Origin: Actinomycetota bacterium
Lineage (GTDB): Bacteria; Actinomycetota; Coriobacteriia; Anaerosomatales; JAHIQC01
Assembly: GCA_018902765.1 (NCBI GenBank)
Contig: JAHIQC010000213.1
Span: forward strand, 1-6,448
Length of the DNA: 6,448 nucleotides
Reading direction: 5' to 3'
Positions 1 through 6,448 of the stretch are shown here, one piece after another. A program made the translations under genes and the position numbers. Numbering within the stretch: position 1 is the first letter of the stretch; the number at the start of each line of letters is the position of its first letter. Under the pieces are notes generated by a model, which saw only the letters and a program-made list of their open reading frames with translations, made no database searches and was not told the DNA's origin.

Positions 1-1223
1 ACCGCACCCAGCTGCCAGTGCCGCTCCCGCTTCCTGAAGTGATGCACGACCATCCCGGTCTGGGAGAGGGTGAACGACGTGAATACGCCGATCGCATAAA
101 GCGGTATGAGCCGTGTGGTCATTCCTCCGAAAGCCACGACCAGCGCCCCAGCCGCGAGGGTGAGCAAGATGACGCCGTTTGAGTACACGAGTCGGTAGCC
201 CCGGTCGCGCAGCTGGTGAGGCAGGTAGTCGTCCTCGGCCACGAAAGAGGCCAAGCGCGGGAAGTCCGCGTAGCTCGTGTTGGCGGCGAGGATGAGAATC
301 GCCATGACCGAAACGGAGATCAGGTAGTAAAGCCAGCCGGTGCCGAAGATCGCGCGAGAGAGCTGCGAAATCACGGTCTCGTCGGTCGGCTGCACACCCG
401 CCATGACGGCCAGAGCTGACACGCCCACGAACAGGAACAGCAGTATGCCGGCCATCCAGACCAGTGTCCGTGAGGCGTTCTTGGCCGATGGCTCGCGAAA
501 CGCGGTCACGCCGTTGGCGATAGCCTCGACGCCCGTCATCGCCGTACATCCCGAGGCGAAGGCCTTGAGCACAAGGAACATCGTGAGCGTCTGAACGCCG
601 AACTGCGCCTCCTCGGCGGGCGGAATCGTGAACGGGTTGCCGGTAGCGAAACGTGCAAGCCCCGCGAGCACCGTGATGCCCACGAGGATCACGAACGCGA
701 AGGTAGGGCCGGCGAACAACGTCCCGGACTCTTTCACGCCTCGCAGGTTCGCGAGCATGAGCAAGGCGATGAAGAACAGTGCGATCTCCACTCGGAACGG
801 CGCCGCCTGAGGCCATGCTGAGGTGATGGCCGCGACGCCCGCCGAAATGGAGACGGCGACGGTGAGGATGTAGTCCACCAGAAGCGATGCTCCCGCGACA
901 AGCCCCGAGGCCGATCCCAGGTTCTCCTTGGCGACGATGTATGCGCCGCCGCCGCCCGGATATGACTTGATCGTCTGGCGATAGGAGATCACCACGATGG
1001 TCAGCAGTGTGCCGACCGCGATCGCGATCGGAAGCGTGAGGTGCATCGACGCCGAGCCCGCAAGGGCAAGAACCAGGACGATCTCGCCTGTGGCGTAGGC
1101 GACCGAGGATAGCGCGTCGCTCGAGAACACCGCGAGTGCCACCGGGTTGGAGAGGCGCTGATGCGCGGCCTCTCGATTGTGGAGCGGATTTCCCAGAAGC
1201 AACCGCTTCACGAATGACGCCAT
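1..1223 (-). CDS. kimA: KimA-type potassium:proton symporter, N-terminal 407 residues (3' end outside window)
   Basis: This is an integral membrane transporter of the KUP/APC superfamily that resembles Bacillus subtilis KimA (YdaO), a high-affinity proton-coupled potassium importer. The N-terminus MASFVKRLLLGNPL and the blocks SSDALSSVAY (34-43), YPGGGGAYIVAKENLG (88-103), LLVDYILTVAVSISAG (114-129) and SGCTAMTGVEAI (224-235) match KimA as I recall it. The polar residues tied to ion binding in KimA fall at the same numbers: D36, Y43, D117, T121, T230 and E233. IPLYAIGVF follows at 373-381. About ten membrane segments are present. The last two helices and the cytosolic C-terminal domain (about 200 residues in the 607-residue Bacillus protein) lie beyond the window edge, so the truncation is an artefact. 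The ATG at 1223 has AGGGAG at 1229-1234, 5 bases upstream. Only 40 bp separate it from the amidotransferase gene, which suggests one transcript. General amino-acid permease is the usual looser label, but the binding-site match favours potassium. [No confidence was given; 0 is a placeholder.]. Confidence 0.
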   Translation of the reverse strand, partial: MASFVKRLLLGNPLHNREAAHQRLSNPVALAVFSSDALSSVAYATGEIVLVLALAGSASMHLTLPIAIAVGTLLTIVVISYRQTIKSYPGGGGAYIVAKENLGSASGLVAGASLLVDYILTVAVSISAGVAAITSAWPQAAPFRVEIALFFIALLMLANLRGVKESGTLFAGPTFAFVILVGITVLAGLARFATGNPFTIPPAEEAQFGVQTLTMFLVLKAFASGCTAMTGVEAIANGVTAFREPSAKNASRTLVWMAGILLFLFVGVSALAVMAGVQPTDETVISQLSRAIFGTGWLYYLISVSVMAILILAANTSYADFPRLASFVAEDDYLPHQLRDRGYRLVYSNGVILLTLAAGALVVAFGGMTTRLIPLYAIGVFTSFTLSQTGMVVHHFRKRERHWQLGA

Positions 1224-1263
1224 GTGGACTCCCTGTTCCCGTTCACGATCCAGCCTTCGGACA

Positions 1264-1971
1264 CTATACGCCCAACGTCCGCATTTCCATCGCATCGAGA
1301 AGCGAGAACAGCATCCTGTTGTTGGGCTCGAAGAGCGCGCGCTTTGAAAGCATCTCCTCTGCCGAGGAGATCCACTCGCCTCCAGGCGATAGCTCCTCCG
1401 CAGCCTCGCGTGACAGTGCAGCCCATGAGGCGGGCGTGGCCTCCATGTGGAACTGTAGGCCGACAACCCGGCCGCCGTGGGACTCGAAGGCCTGATTCGG
1501 CGTACACGCGCTTGATGCCGTGCGTTGTGCACCCGGCGGGATCGTGAACGTGTCGCCATGCCAGTGCAGGGTGTCGAAGCGTTCGGGCAAAGCGCCAAAG
1601 ACCACAGAGGTTCGCCCGTTCTCCGTCAGATCCACCGGGTACCAGCCGATCTCGGGCTGCGCGCCTTTGACCACTTGGCCGCCGAGCACGTCGGCCACAA
1701 GCTGCGCGCCCAGGCAGATGCCGAGCACCAACTTGCCCTCGTCGATCGCAGCGCGGATGAAGCGCTTCTCCTCGGCAAGCCAGGGGTATTCGCGTTCTTG
1801 GTGGATGCTCATGGGTCCACCCATCACCACGAGCATCTCGAACTCGCCGGGGTGTAGAAACTCTCGGGCGTACACGGGTGTGCCGCTGACCTGGTGCCCT
1901 CGCGCGGCGGCCCACTCGGCGATGGCTCCGATGCCCTCGTAGGGGACGTGCTGAAGATAGTGGATGCGCAC
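1264..1971 (-). CDS. Class I glutamine amidotransferase (GMP-synthase-glutaminase-like), GTG start
   Basis: This is a free-standing type 1 glutamine amidotransferase domain of 235 residues, the usual length for stand-alone members. Such domains hydrolyse glutamine and pass ammonia to an acceptor. The acceptor here is unknown, and no synthetase partner is encoded nearby. The catalytic triad is complete: the nucleophile C86 in LGICLGAQ (83-90), and H175 and E177 in LQFHMEAT (172-179). Other family features are VVMGGPMS (48-55), which forms the oxyanion region, and LHWHGDTF (135-142) followed by CTPNQAF (156-162). No signal peptide or membrane segment is seen, so it should be cytosolic. The reading frame begins with GTG at 1971. 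AAAGGA at 1978-1983 lies 6 bases upstream, and the nearby ATG at 1976 is out of frame. It is the first gene of a probable two-gene unit with the potassium importer. Some relatives are annotated as GMP synthase, but the ATP-pyrophosphatase and dimerisation domains of GuaA are absent, so that name would be wrong. [No confidence was given; 0 is a placeholder.]. Confidence 0.
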   Translation of the reverse strand: MRIHYLQHVPYEGIGAIAEWAAARGHQVSGTPVYAREFLHPGEFEMLVVMGGPMSIHQEREYPWLAEEKRFIRAAIDEGKLVLGICLGAQLVADVLGGQVVKGAQPEIGWYPVDLTENGRTSVVFGALPERFDTLHWHGDTFTIPPGAQRTASSACTPNQAFESHGGRVVGLQFHMEATPASWAALSREAAEELSPGGEWISSAEEMLSKRALFEPNNRMLFSLLDAMEMRTLGV

Positions 1972-1977
1972 GACATG

Positions 1978-1983
1978 TCCTTT
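1978..1983 (-). promoter_or_regulatory. Ribosome binding site of the amidotransferase gene
   Basis: AAAGGA on the minus strand is followed by 6 bases and then GTG at 1971. It decides for the GTG start over the out-of-frame ATG at 1976. Confidence 0.7.
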
Positions 1984-1996
1984 CGGTCCGGCGGCG

Positions 1997-2076
1997 ATAC
2001 CGATTGTCCGAATCCCAAGCGTAGCGGATTAACTGGGCATACCGCTTATCCGAATCGGTGATCGGAAGCGATTAAC
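1997..2076. repeat. Imperfect tandem repeat (period 42-43 bp) in the divergent promoter region
   Basis: The 18-mer ATACCGNTTNTCCGAATC occurs at 1997-2014 and 2039-2056, exactly 42 bp apart, with 16 of 18 positions identical. Each copy is followed by GATTAAC, at 2027-2033 and 2070-2076, offset 43 bp. The two repeat units, 1997-2033 and 2039-2076, are therefore almost adjacent and differ by a one-base indel and a divergent centre. Copy 1 also contains a small palindrome, GATT-5 bases-AATC (2002-2014). Copy 1 lies over the candidate minus-strand promoter, and copy 2 ends at the -35 of the plus-strand promoter. A spacing of four helical turns would suit a paired operator, but a simple local duplication is also possible. 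Confidence 0.7.
2003..2032 (-). promoter_or_regulatory. Weak candidate promoter for the amidotransferase-kimA pair
   Basis: Reading the minus strand, TTAATC (2032-2027, -35, 3 of 6 consensus) is followed by 18 bases and GACAAT (2008-2003, -10, 4 of 6). Transcription would begin near 1996 and leave a leader of about 25 bases before the GTG at 1971. The match is weak and is offered only because its position is sensible. Confidence 0.28.
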
Positions 2077-2100
2077 ACATATTTGCAATGCCTATATATG
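2072..2100 (+). promoter_or_regulatory. Promoter of the SPFH protein gene
   Basis: TTAACA (2072-2077) matches the -35 consensus at 5 of 6. It is followed by a 17-bp spacer and TATATG (2095-2100), 4 of 6 for the -10, inside an AT-rich island of otherwise GC-rich DNA. The start point would be near 2107, giving a leader of about 44 bases. An in-frame ATG at 2088 falls inside the promoter spacer and so cannot be the start of translation from this transcript. Confidence 0.55.
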
Positions 2101-2139
2101 TAATTACGTGGCGCGCCTTCCGGGCGTGCTTTTGCGAAT

Positions 2140-2144
2140 GGAGG
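2140..2144 (+). promoter_or_regulatory. Ribosome binding site fixing the SPFH start
   Basis: GGAGG lies 6 bases before the ATG at 2151. The upstream in-frame ATG at 2088 has no comparable site, so the shorter protein is preferred. Confidence 0.8.
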
Positions 2145-2150
2145 CAAGTG

Positions 2151-4370
2151 ATGGGAGCGTTGGAAGGTGTCATCTGGTTCGGGCTGTGGTCGCTCGGCGT
2201 TGTTGTTGGCGCTGTGGTGCTGTGGTTCGTCCTGGGCGTTCGGATCATCAGATCCGACAAAGTGGGGATCGTTGAGAAATGGTGGTCCCCAAAAGGTTCG
2301 CTCACGGACAACATCATCGCACTGCACGGCGAAGCCGGTTACCAGCCCCAAGTCCTGCGAGGTGGCGTCCACTTCCGCACGCCGTTCATGTACCGCGTGC
2401 ATGTGATGCCCCTGATAACCATCCCGCAGGGCAAGATCGGGTACGTGTTCTCGCGTGATGGTGAGCCGCTTGGCCCAGCTCAGACACTGGCTCGGGTCAT
2501 CGACTCGGCGTACTACCAGGATGTACGTGCGTTCTTTGAAAATGGTGGTCAGCGTGGTCCGCAGCGTCAGATCCTGCGTGAAGGCACCTACGCCTTCAAC
2601 CTCGCACAGTTCATCATCATCACCGAGGGCATGACCTACTTCTTGCCGATGGGCAACAAGGGGGACATTGCGACCATCCAGTCGATGGCGCAGCACCTCC
2701 AGGCACTTGGAGGTTTCGACCCGGTGGTGATCCGAGGTGCAGATGACAAGACCGGCATCGTAACGGTGCACGACGGACCGTCCCTACCGATGGGCGACAT
2801 CATCGCTCCTGCGGTCGGTGATACCCCTGATGACCCGCACTACCACAATAACTTCCAGGATCCTGAGGCCTTCCTAGCCGCCGGATTCCGTGGACGCCAG
2901 TACCAGGTCCTGACCGAGGGTACGTACTTCATCAACCGCCTGTTCGCGACCATCGAGCTCATCAACAAGATGACCATCCCGGTCGGCTACGCAGGTGTCG
3001 TGGTGTCGTACATCGGCCCCAAGGGCAAGGACATCTCCGGTGACGAGTACCGTCACGGCGAGCTGGTGGCTCCGGGGAACCGTGGTGTCTGGAACGAGGC
3101 TTTGCTTCCGGGCAAGTATGCATTCAACACGTATGCGGGCACCGTTGTCATGGTCCCGACCACCAACATCATCCTCAAGTGGATCGCCACTGAGACCGGT
3201 GGTCACAGCTACGATGAGAACCTGTCAGAGGTCGAACTCATCACGAGAGACGCCTTTGAGCCTAGGCTGCCGCTGTCGGTCGTCATTCATATCGACTACC
3301 GCAAGGCTCCCTTGGTGATACAGCGCTTCGGTGACATCAAGATGCTCGTGAATCAGACGCTCGACCCTATGGTCTCTGCGTACTTCAAGAACATCGGTCA
3401 GACCAAGACGATCATCGAACTCATTCAGCAGCGCTCCGAGATCCAGCAGTCCTCGAGCACAGACATGAAGGAGAAGTTCGGTCACTACAACCTCGAACTC
3501 GAGGAAGTTCTCATCGGCACGCCAAGGTCGGCGGCCGGAGACGACAAGATCGAACAGATCCTCATGCAGCTGCGTGATCGCCAGGTGGCCGTCGAGAAGC
3601 TCGAGACCTTCGAGCGTCAGCGCGTCGCTGCCGACAAGGAGAGAGAGCTCAAGCAGGCCACGGCCATAGCCGAACAGCAGACGATGCTGACTCAGTCCGA
3701 GATCAACATCCAGGTACAGGAGAACACGGGTCGTGCGGAACTGCAGCGTGCTGCGCAGGATGCGGATCGTATGCGCACCTTGGCCAAGGCAGACGCCGAC
3801 AAGGTCAAGCTACTCGCATCGGGCGAAGCTGAGCGCGTGACGCTCATCGCCCAAGCCGATGCACGCAAGATCGCCGTGACCGCCGAGGCTGATGCAACGC
3901 GCATCACTCTCACCGGTGAAGCTGACGCAAGGCGGATCAAAGCCATAGCCGAAGCCAGGGCCGAGGAAGAGGCTCGCGTGGGAGTGGGTAAGGCCATAGC
4001 CATCGACGAGCAGGTACGTGCCTACGGTGGCCCGCAGCTTCAGTTGATGCAGGACGTCATGACAAAGATCGCCACGGCGATCGAGACCTCAAAGGTACAG
4101 ATCGTTCCGAGCACCGTCGTGAACATGGGCGGCGGCGAGGGCGATGGTGCCGCGAGCAGCAACGCGTTCGGGTTGCTCATGGCGATGCTCTCGACTGAGA
4201 AGTTGGGTGAGATGACGACCAAGAATGCACCGGCCGACCCCGCGCAGCGGGAGATGGTCGCGGCGATCAAGGCCGATCTTCGCACCACGATGACTCGTCC
4301 GAGCAAGGCATCAGCCGTCACGGCCGATATGGCCGTTGAGCCGAAGGCGCCGAAGGATTCGGCCCTTTAG
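2151..4370 (+). CDS. Large SPFH/Band 7 (flotillin-type) membrane-anchored protein, 739 aa
   Basis: This is a member of the SPFH (stomatin/prohibitin/flotillin/HflK) superfamily, whose members form membrane-attached ring or cage oligomers that organise membrane proteins. Residues 7-30 form one hydrophobic helix. It is followed by the basic stretch RIIRSDK, which suggests the bulk lies in the cytoplasm. Residues about 31-330 are unusual: a motif of the type (Q)xQ(V/I)LxxGxYxxN recurs around G72, G145, G257 and G321, with IPxGxxGxV-like strands after some copies. The SPFH core spans about 330-456 and includes ITRDAFEPRLPLSVVIHIDY and the RFGDIKMLVNQTLDP block. A charged alpha-helical arm (about 464-615) follows, with five 11-residue repeats at 547-601. 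The C-terminus carries YGGPQLQLMQ (625-634), VPSTVV, a GGGEGDG linker (660-666) and NAFGLLMAML. Typical bacterial flotillins are about 450-550 residues, so this one is enlarged at its N-terminal side. No NfeD partner gene is adjacent, and its own promoter and terminator make it monocistronic. The exact cargo is unknown. Confidence 0.88.
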   Translation: MGALEGVIWFGLWSLGVVVGAVVLWFVLGVRIIRSDKVGIVEKWWSPKGSLTDNIIALHGEAGYQPQVLRGGVHFRTPFMYRVHVMPLITIPQGKIGYVFSRDGEPLGPAQTLARVIDSAYYQDVRAFFENGGQRGPQRQILREGTYAFNLAQFIIITEGMTYFLPMGNKGDIATIQSMAQHLQALGGFDPVVIRGADDKTGIVTVHDGPSLPMGDIIAPAVGDTPDDPHYHNNFQDPEAFLAAGFRGRQYQVLTEGTYFINRLFATIELINKMTIPVGYAGVVVSYIGPKGKDISGDEYRHGELVAPGNRGVWNEALLPGKYAFNTYAGTVVMVPTTNIILKWIATETGGHSYDENLSEVELITRDAFEPRLPLSVVIHIDYRKAPLVIQRFGDIKMLVNQTLDPMVSAYFKNIGQTKTIIELIQQRSEIQQSSSTDMKEKFGHYNLELEEVLIGTPRSAAGDDKIEQILMQLRDRQVAVEKLETFERQRVAADKERELKQATAIAEQQTMLTQSEINIQVQENTGRAELQRAAQDADRMRTLAKADADKVKLLASGEAERVTLIAQADARKIAVTAEADATRITLTGEADARRIKAIAEARAEEEARVGVGKAIAIDEQVRAYGGPQLQLMQDVMTKIATAIETSKVQIVPSTVVNMGGGEGDGAASSNAFGLLMAMLSTEKLGEMTTKNAPADPAQREMVAAIKADLRTTMTRPSKASAVTADMAVEPKAPKDSAL
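3789..3953 (+). repeat. Five in-frame 33-bp units encoding an 11-residue coiled-coil repeat
   Basis: Residues 547-601 of the SPFH protein divide into five consecutive 11-mers with no gaps: ADADKVKLLAS, GEAERVTLIAQ, ADARKIAVTAE, ADATRITLTGE and ADARRIKAIAE. Positions 2-3 are acidic or alanine (mostly A-D or E-A), positions 5-6 are mostly a basic residue followed by I or V, and position 8 is hydrophobic in most. The hendecad period is typical of straight or slightly right-handed coiled coils, and EA-rich helices of this kind are the flotillin hallmark. The DNA units have diverged, so this is protein-level periodicity rather than a recent DNA duplication. Confidence 0.85.
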
Positions 4371-4391
4371 GGGGTGAGTGCGAACAAGATC

Positions 4392-4424
4392 GGGGCTCCG
4401 GGAAACCGGAGCCCCTTTTGTTTT
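4392..4424 (+). terminator. Intrinsic terminator of the SPFH gene
   Basis: A perfect 10-bp GC-rich stem, GGGGCTCCGG (4392-4401) with CCGGAGCCCC (4406-4415), is closed by a GAAA tetraloop. It is followed by TTTTGTTTT (4416-4424). It begins 21 bases after the stop codon. On the minus strand the bases beyond the stem are not T-rich, so termination of the convergent nitroreductase transcript here would be weaker. Confidence 0.93.
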
Positions 4425-4471
4425 GTGGTAGATCAGGGTGGAGCTGGCACGCTACTCGCGGGAGCTGCCCA

Positions 4472-5284
4472 TCAGTCCAAGACGAAGGATGCCACGTCGC
4501 TGCCTGTCGACAGCAGCTCCCAGTGCCCGGATACGCCTGCGTGACGCGCGCCGAGCTCGAAGTGCAGCATCGCGATGCCGCAGTCGAGTCGCTTGGACAC
4601 CTTCTTGTAGGCGTCCGAGCCCTCGTGGGCGACCGTGATCCTGCCCTGTGCATACGAGAAGCGCCATGGCTGTCGGTTGAGTGCGCTGGGTGCGAGCCGT
4701 GCGGCTTCAACTCCAGCTCTGGCCCACGGTGGCCACGAGTCGAAACCGGGCGCGGTCTCCTCGGCAAACTTGCGCGGCTTGGGGCCAGGAGACGTGTGCC
4801 CGAAGATGGTTCGCTCAGCAAAGCTGGTCCTGCTCGTCGCGTATCCGAGCGGTGAGATGCCGAAGACGCGCTCCCCCGACTTGAGCTTCACGGCGTCAGT
4901 GACTCTCGCTGCGTTGAGGGTGCCTCCGAGCCAGCAGGAATCCATGCCCAGACGCGTCGCCTCGAGCACCGCAGCCTCACCCGTGTAGCCGACGCATTCG
5001 TCGACGCCTGGCGCTCCGACGGTCCCTATGAACACGAGCGCGCTCGGCGCGCCCGACACCTTACCGTAGGAACCCACGATCCCTGTGAATATCCTTGGAG
5101 AGGCTTGACGCAGAAGCACCGTCCGAGCTACATCCGAAGGGTGAAACGTATGTGCGAATTGCTCGATGGCGGCGATAGCCGTGGCGTCTACGGGGGTGCC
5201 ATCATAGCTTCGGCGCGAGGATCGCTCGCGGCCGACCTTCAGCCAATCGGCAACCGGAGCCTGCGGGAACGAGAGTGTGGTCAC
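4472..5284 (-). CDS. Nitroreductase-fold flavoprotein (TM1586-like putative nitroreductase), GTG start
   Basis: This is a 270-residue protein of the FMN-dependent nitroreductase superfamily, whose members reduce nitro compounds, quinones or other electron acceptors with NAD(P)H. The substrate here cannot be told. Recognisable blocks are RSSRRSYDG (21-29), the typical N-terminal flavin-phosphate region, and GEAAVLEATRLGMDSCWLGG (102-121), the helix and turn that classical members carry near the C-terminus. ISPLGYA follows, then APSALNRQPW (198-207), LDCGIAMLHFELGA (233-246) and the terminal strand. In classical nitroreductases the APSxxNxQPW-type block comes soon after RRS. Here it comes late, an order that fits the two-half, monomer-type 'putative TM nitroreductase' family (PF14512) as I recall it. 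No membrane segment is present. The start chosen is the GTG at 5284, with GAGGAG 6 bases upstream. The open frame runs on to an ATG at 5404, but those extra 40 codons look like non-coding translation and carry no family motif. The gene is divergent from the AlkD-like gene. Confidence 0.85.
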   Translation of the reverse strand: MTTLSFPQAPVADWLKVGRERSSRRSYDGTPVDATAIAAIEQFAHTFHPSDVARTVLLRQASPRIFTGIVGSYGKVSGAPSALVFIGTVGAPGVDECVGYTGEAAVLEATRLGMDSCWLGGTLNAARVTDAVKLKSGERVFGISPLGYATSRTSFAERTIFGHTSPGPKPRKFAEETAPGFDSWPPWARAGVEAARLAPSALNRQPWRFSYAQGRITVAHEGSDAYKKVSKRLDCGIAMLHFELGARHAGVSGHWELLSTGSDVASFVLD

Positions 5285-5290
5285 GGACAA

Positions 5291-5296
5291 CTCCTC
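5291..5296 (-). promoter_or_regulatory. Ribosome binding site of the nitroreductase gene
   Basis: GAGGAG on the minus strand lies 6 bases before the GTG at 5284. It decides for the 270-residue product over the longer open frame beginning at 5404. Confidence 0.75.
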
Positions 5297-5426
5297 AAAG
5301 GGCGTCCCGTTCCCAAAATCGGGAGAGGCGAGCCTGGGCGTGGACGGGATACGAGTACGGGTACATTCTTCCACACATCGCGAGTGGCGAGTCATGTCGC
5401 GCATTGCAGGGCTACCTCGACGAAGT

Positions 5427-5431
5427 AGGAG
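5427..5431 (+). promoter_or_regulatory. Ribosome binding site of the AlkD-like gene
   Basis: AGGAG is followed by 6 bases and the TTG at 5438. An in-frame GTG at 5453 has no comparable site, so the TTG start is preferred. Confidence 0.75.
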
Positions 5432-5437
5432 TTTCCA

Positions 5438-6187
5438 TTGGCCGCAGTCCAGGTGTTGGGAGTCGAGAAGCTTGCGCCACCAGAGGCGTGCGCGGGGCTA
5501 CTCGTCCATCTGCAATCGTTGGCAAACCCGGATAACGTCGCGGGGATGGCCCGATTCGGGATAAGCCCGAACGCGACTCTCGGGGTCTCCGTGACCACGC
5601 TGCGCGCCATCGCGCGCCCAATCATGCGAGCACGCAAGCCCGATGGGTCGTGGCGGCATTCCGTCGCCGCCGAACTGTGGGGCAGCGAGATCCATGAGGC
5701 GCGAATCCTGGCGGTATTGCTCGACGACCCGGCACTGGTGACGCGCGAACAGGCCCTCGCATGGGCCTCAGATTCCGACTCATGGGACATCACCGATCAA
5801 CTGTGCATGAACCTGCTTGACCGCACCGACTTCGCATACGAGCTTACGCAGGAGTGGTCGAACGCCTCAGGCGAGTTCGTGAAGCGCGCCGCCTTCTCTC
5901 TCATGGCGAGCCTGGCAAGCCACGACAAGACCTCTGCCGATGAGCGATTCCTCCCGATGCTCGCAGCCATCGAAAGAGAGGCGGGCGATCCGCGCAACTT
6001 CGTAAAGAAGTCCGTCAGCTGGGCACTGCGCGGCGTCGGGAAACGCTCGAAAACGCTGCACGGGCCTGCGTTGGACACCGCACTACGTTTAGCCGAGAGC
6101 GGGGACGGGGCCGCGAGGTGGATCGGACGAGATGCGACGCGGGAGCTCGACGGGCCAGCGGTCCGAGCGCGCCTCGGGCTTTCGTGA
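5438..6187 (+). CDS. AlkD-like DNA alkylation repair protein (HEAT-like repeat DNA glycosylase), TTG start
   Basis: This is a 249-residue member of the DNA alkylation repair family (COG4912/PF08713). These are all-helical proteins built of HEAT-like repeats that excise positively charged alkylated bases such as N3-methyladenine and N7-methylguanine in base-excision repair. Bacillus cereus AlkD, the studied example, is 237 residues. Its key residues W109, D113, R148 and W187 have apparent counterparts here: W116 and D120 in SWDITD (W-x3-D spacing kept), R150 in FVKRAAF, and W195 in KSVSWALRGVGKR. The segment HEARILAVLL (86-95) and the amphipathic helices throughout fit the fold. No membrane or signal sequence is seen. 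Translation starts at TTG 5438 behind AGGAG. A 153-bp gap separates it from the divergent nitroreductase gene, and I see no convincing promoter in it. Downstream it converges on the tRNA gene. The catalytic residues argue for an active AlkD-type glycosylase rather than a non-enzymatic relative. This was judged without an alignment. Confidence 0.9.
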   Translation: MAAVQVLGVEKLAPPEACAGLLVHLQSLANPDNVAGMARFGISPNATLGVSVTTLRAIARPIMRARKPDGSWRHSVAAELWGSEIHEARILAVLLDDPALVTREQALAWASDSDSWDITDQLCMNLLDRTDFAYELTQEWSNASGEFVKRAAFSLMASLASHDKTSADERFLPMLAAIEREAGDPRNFVKKSVSWALRGVGKRSKTLHGPALDTALRLAESGDGAARWIGRDATRELDGPAVRARLGLS

Positions 6188-6231
6188 GGAGCACGTTCAC
6201 CCTCGCCATGCCGATGACTGACCACCGCGCA

Positions 6232-6272
6232 TAAGAAAGAGCGCCGACCCTGTGCTGACAGGTCGGCGCTCT
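6232..6272 (-). terminator. Intrinsic terminator of tRNA-Ala (minus strand), possibly bidirectional
   Basis: A perfect 12-bp stem, AGAGCGCCGACC (6238-6249) with GGTCGGCGCTCT (6261-6272), can be extended by TGT/ACA past one bulged C. On the minus strand it begins 9 bases after the tRNA CCA end and is followed by TTCTTAT, with T residues also closing the stem, which fits a rho-independent terminator. On the plus strand the following bases (CGTGTCTACT) are not a T tract, so stopping of the AlkD-like transcript here would be less efficient. Confidence 0.8.
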
Positions 6273-6281
6273 CGTGTCTAC

Positions 6282-6357
6282 TGGTGGAGCCAGGGGGACT
6301 CGAACCCCCGACTTCGACCTTGCAAAGGTCGCACTCTCCCAACTGAGTTATGGCCCC
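6282..6357 (-). tRNA. tRNA-Ala (anticodon UGC), CCA encoded
   Basis: A complete 76-base cloverleaf reads on the minus strand. The acceptor stem GGGGCCA pairs with TGGCTCC and contains the G3-U70 wobble pair that marks alanine tRNAs. The D arm contains CTCAGTTGGGAGAG. The anticodon arm CGACC-TTTGCAA-GGTCG places the anticodon TGC at 6324-6322. The T arm is GGGGG-TTCGAGT-CCCCC. The discriminator A and the CCA tail (6284-6282) are encoded in the DNA. It reads GCA and, by wobble, other alanine codons. No other tRNA is visible in the window. Confidence 0.98.
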
Positions 6358-6448
6358 GCGTCACCGCTCGCGCGGCAGTAACGTAGTGTACCTGCCTCAC
6401 GCGGCTGATGCCACCCACATCTATCGAGGACTCTCGGCGCCTTCCCTC
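6358..6448. other. Edge region upstream of tRNA-Ala, no gene seen
   Basis: These 91 bases contain the possible -10 element and nothing else I can support. One minus-strand frame reads eight codons from the edge to a TAG and could be the tail of an outside gene, but it is far too short to judge. Confidence 0.4.
6385..6390 (-). promoter_or_regulatory. Possible -10 element for tRNA-Ala
   Basis: TACACT on the minus strand matches 4 of 6 of the -10 consensus and lies 27 bases upstream of the mature tRNA 5' end, a sensible distance for a short leader. No good -35 is found at the usual spacing. The tRNA could instead be the last gene of a longer transcript entering from beyond 6448. Confidence 0.3.

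Overview
The window is ordinary high-GC bacterial chromosome carrying five protein genes and one tRNA gene. There is no sign of phage, insertion sequence, plasmid or CRISPR. High GC, GTG and TTG starts beside clear AGGAG-type ribosome binding sites, and a CCA-encoding tRNA fit a high-GC bacterium, perhaps a deep Actinomycetota lineage. This placement is weak, because no marker gene in the window settles it.

Layout. Positions 1-1223 (minus strand) hold the first 407 codons of a KimA-type proton-coupled potassium importer, cut by the window edge. A class I glutamine amidotransferase (1264-1971, minus) lies 40 bp upstream of it and probably shares its transcript. The divergent intergenic region 1972-2150 contains an imperfect tandem repeat of about 42 bp. 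It also holds a good promoter for the plus-strand gene and a weaker candidate for the minus-strand pair. The plus-strand gene (2151-4370) encodes a large membrane-anchored SPFH/flotillin-type protein of 739 residues and ends at a textbook intrinsic terminator (4392-4424).

A nitroreductase-fold flavoprotein (4472-5284, minus) and an AlkD-like alkylated-DNA glycosylase (5438-6187, plus) are divergently transcribed from a 153-bp gap. The last feature is tRNA-Ala(UGC) on the minus strand (6282-6357). Its hairpin terminator lies between it and the convergent AlkD-like gene.

Functionally the window mixes housekeeping with stress and envelope functions: potassium uptake, a membrane scaffold, a flavin reductase, base-excision repair and a tRNA. 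The most interesting item is the SPFH protein. Its order is one transmembrane helix, several beta-type repeat motifs, an SPFH core, an alpha-helical arm with five exact 11-residue repeats, and a glycine-rich C-terminus. This recalls the domain order of eukaryotic major vault protein, but with a membrane anchor. The tandem repeat between the two divergent promoters is the second item worth a look. No wholly new multi-gene system is evident.
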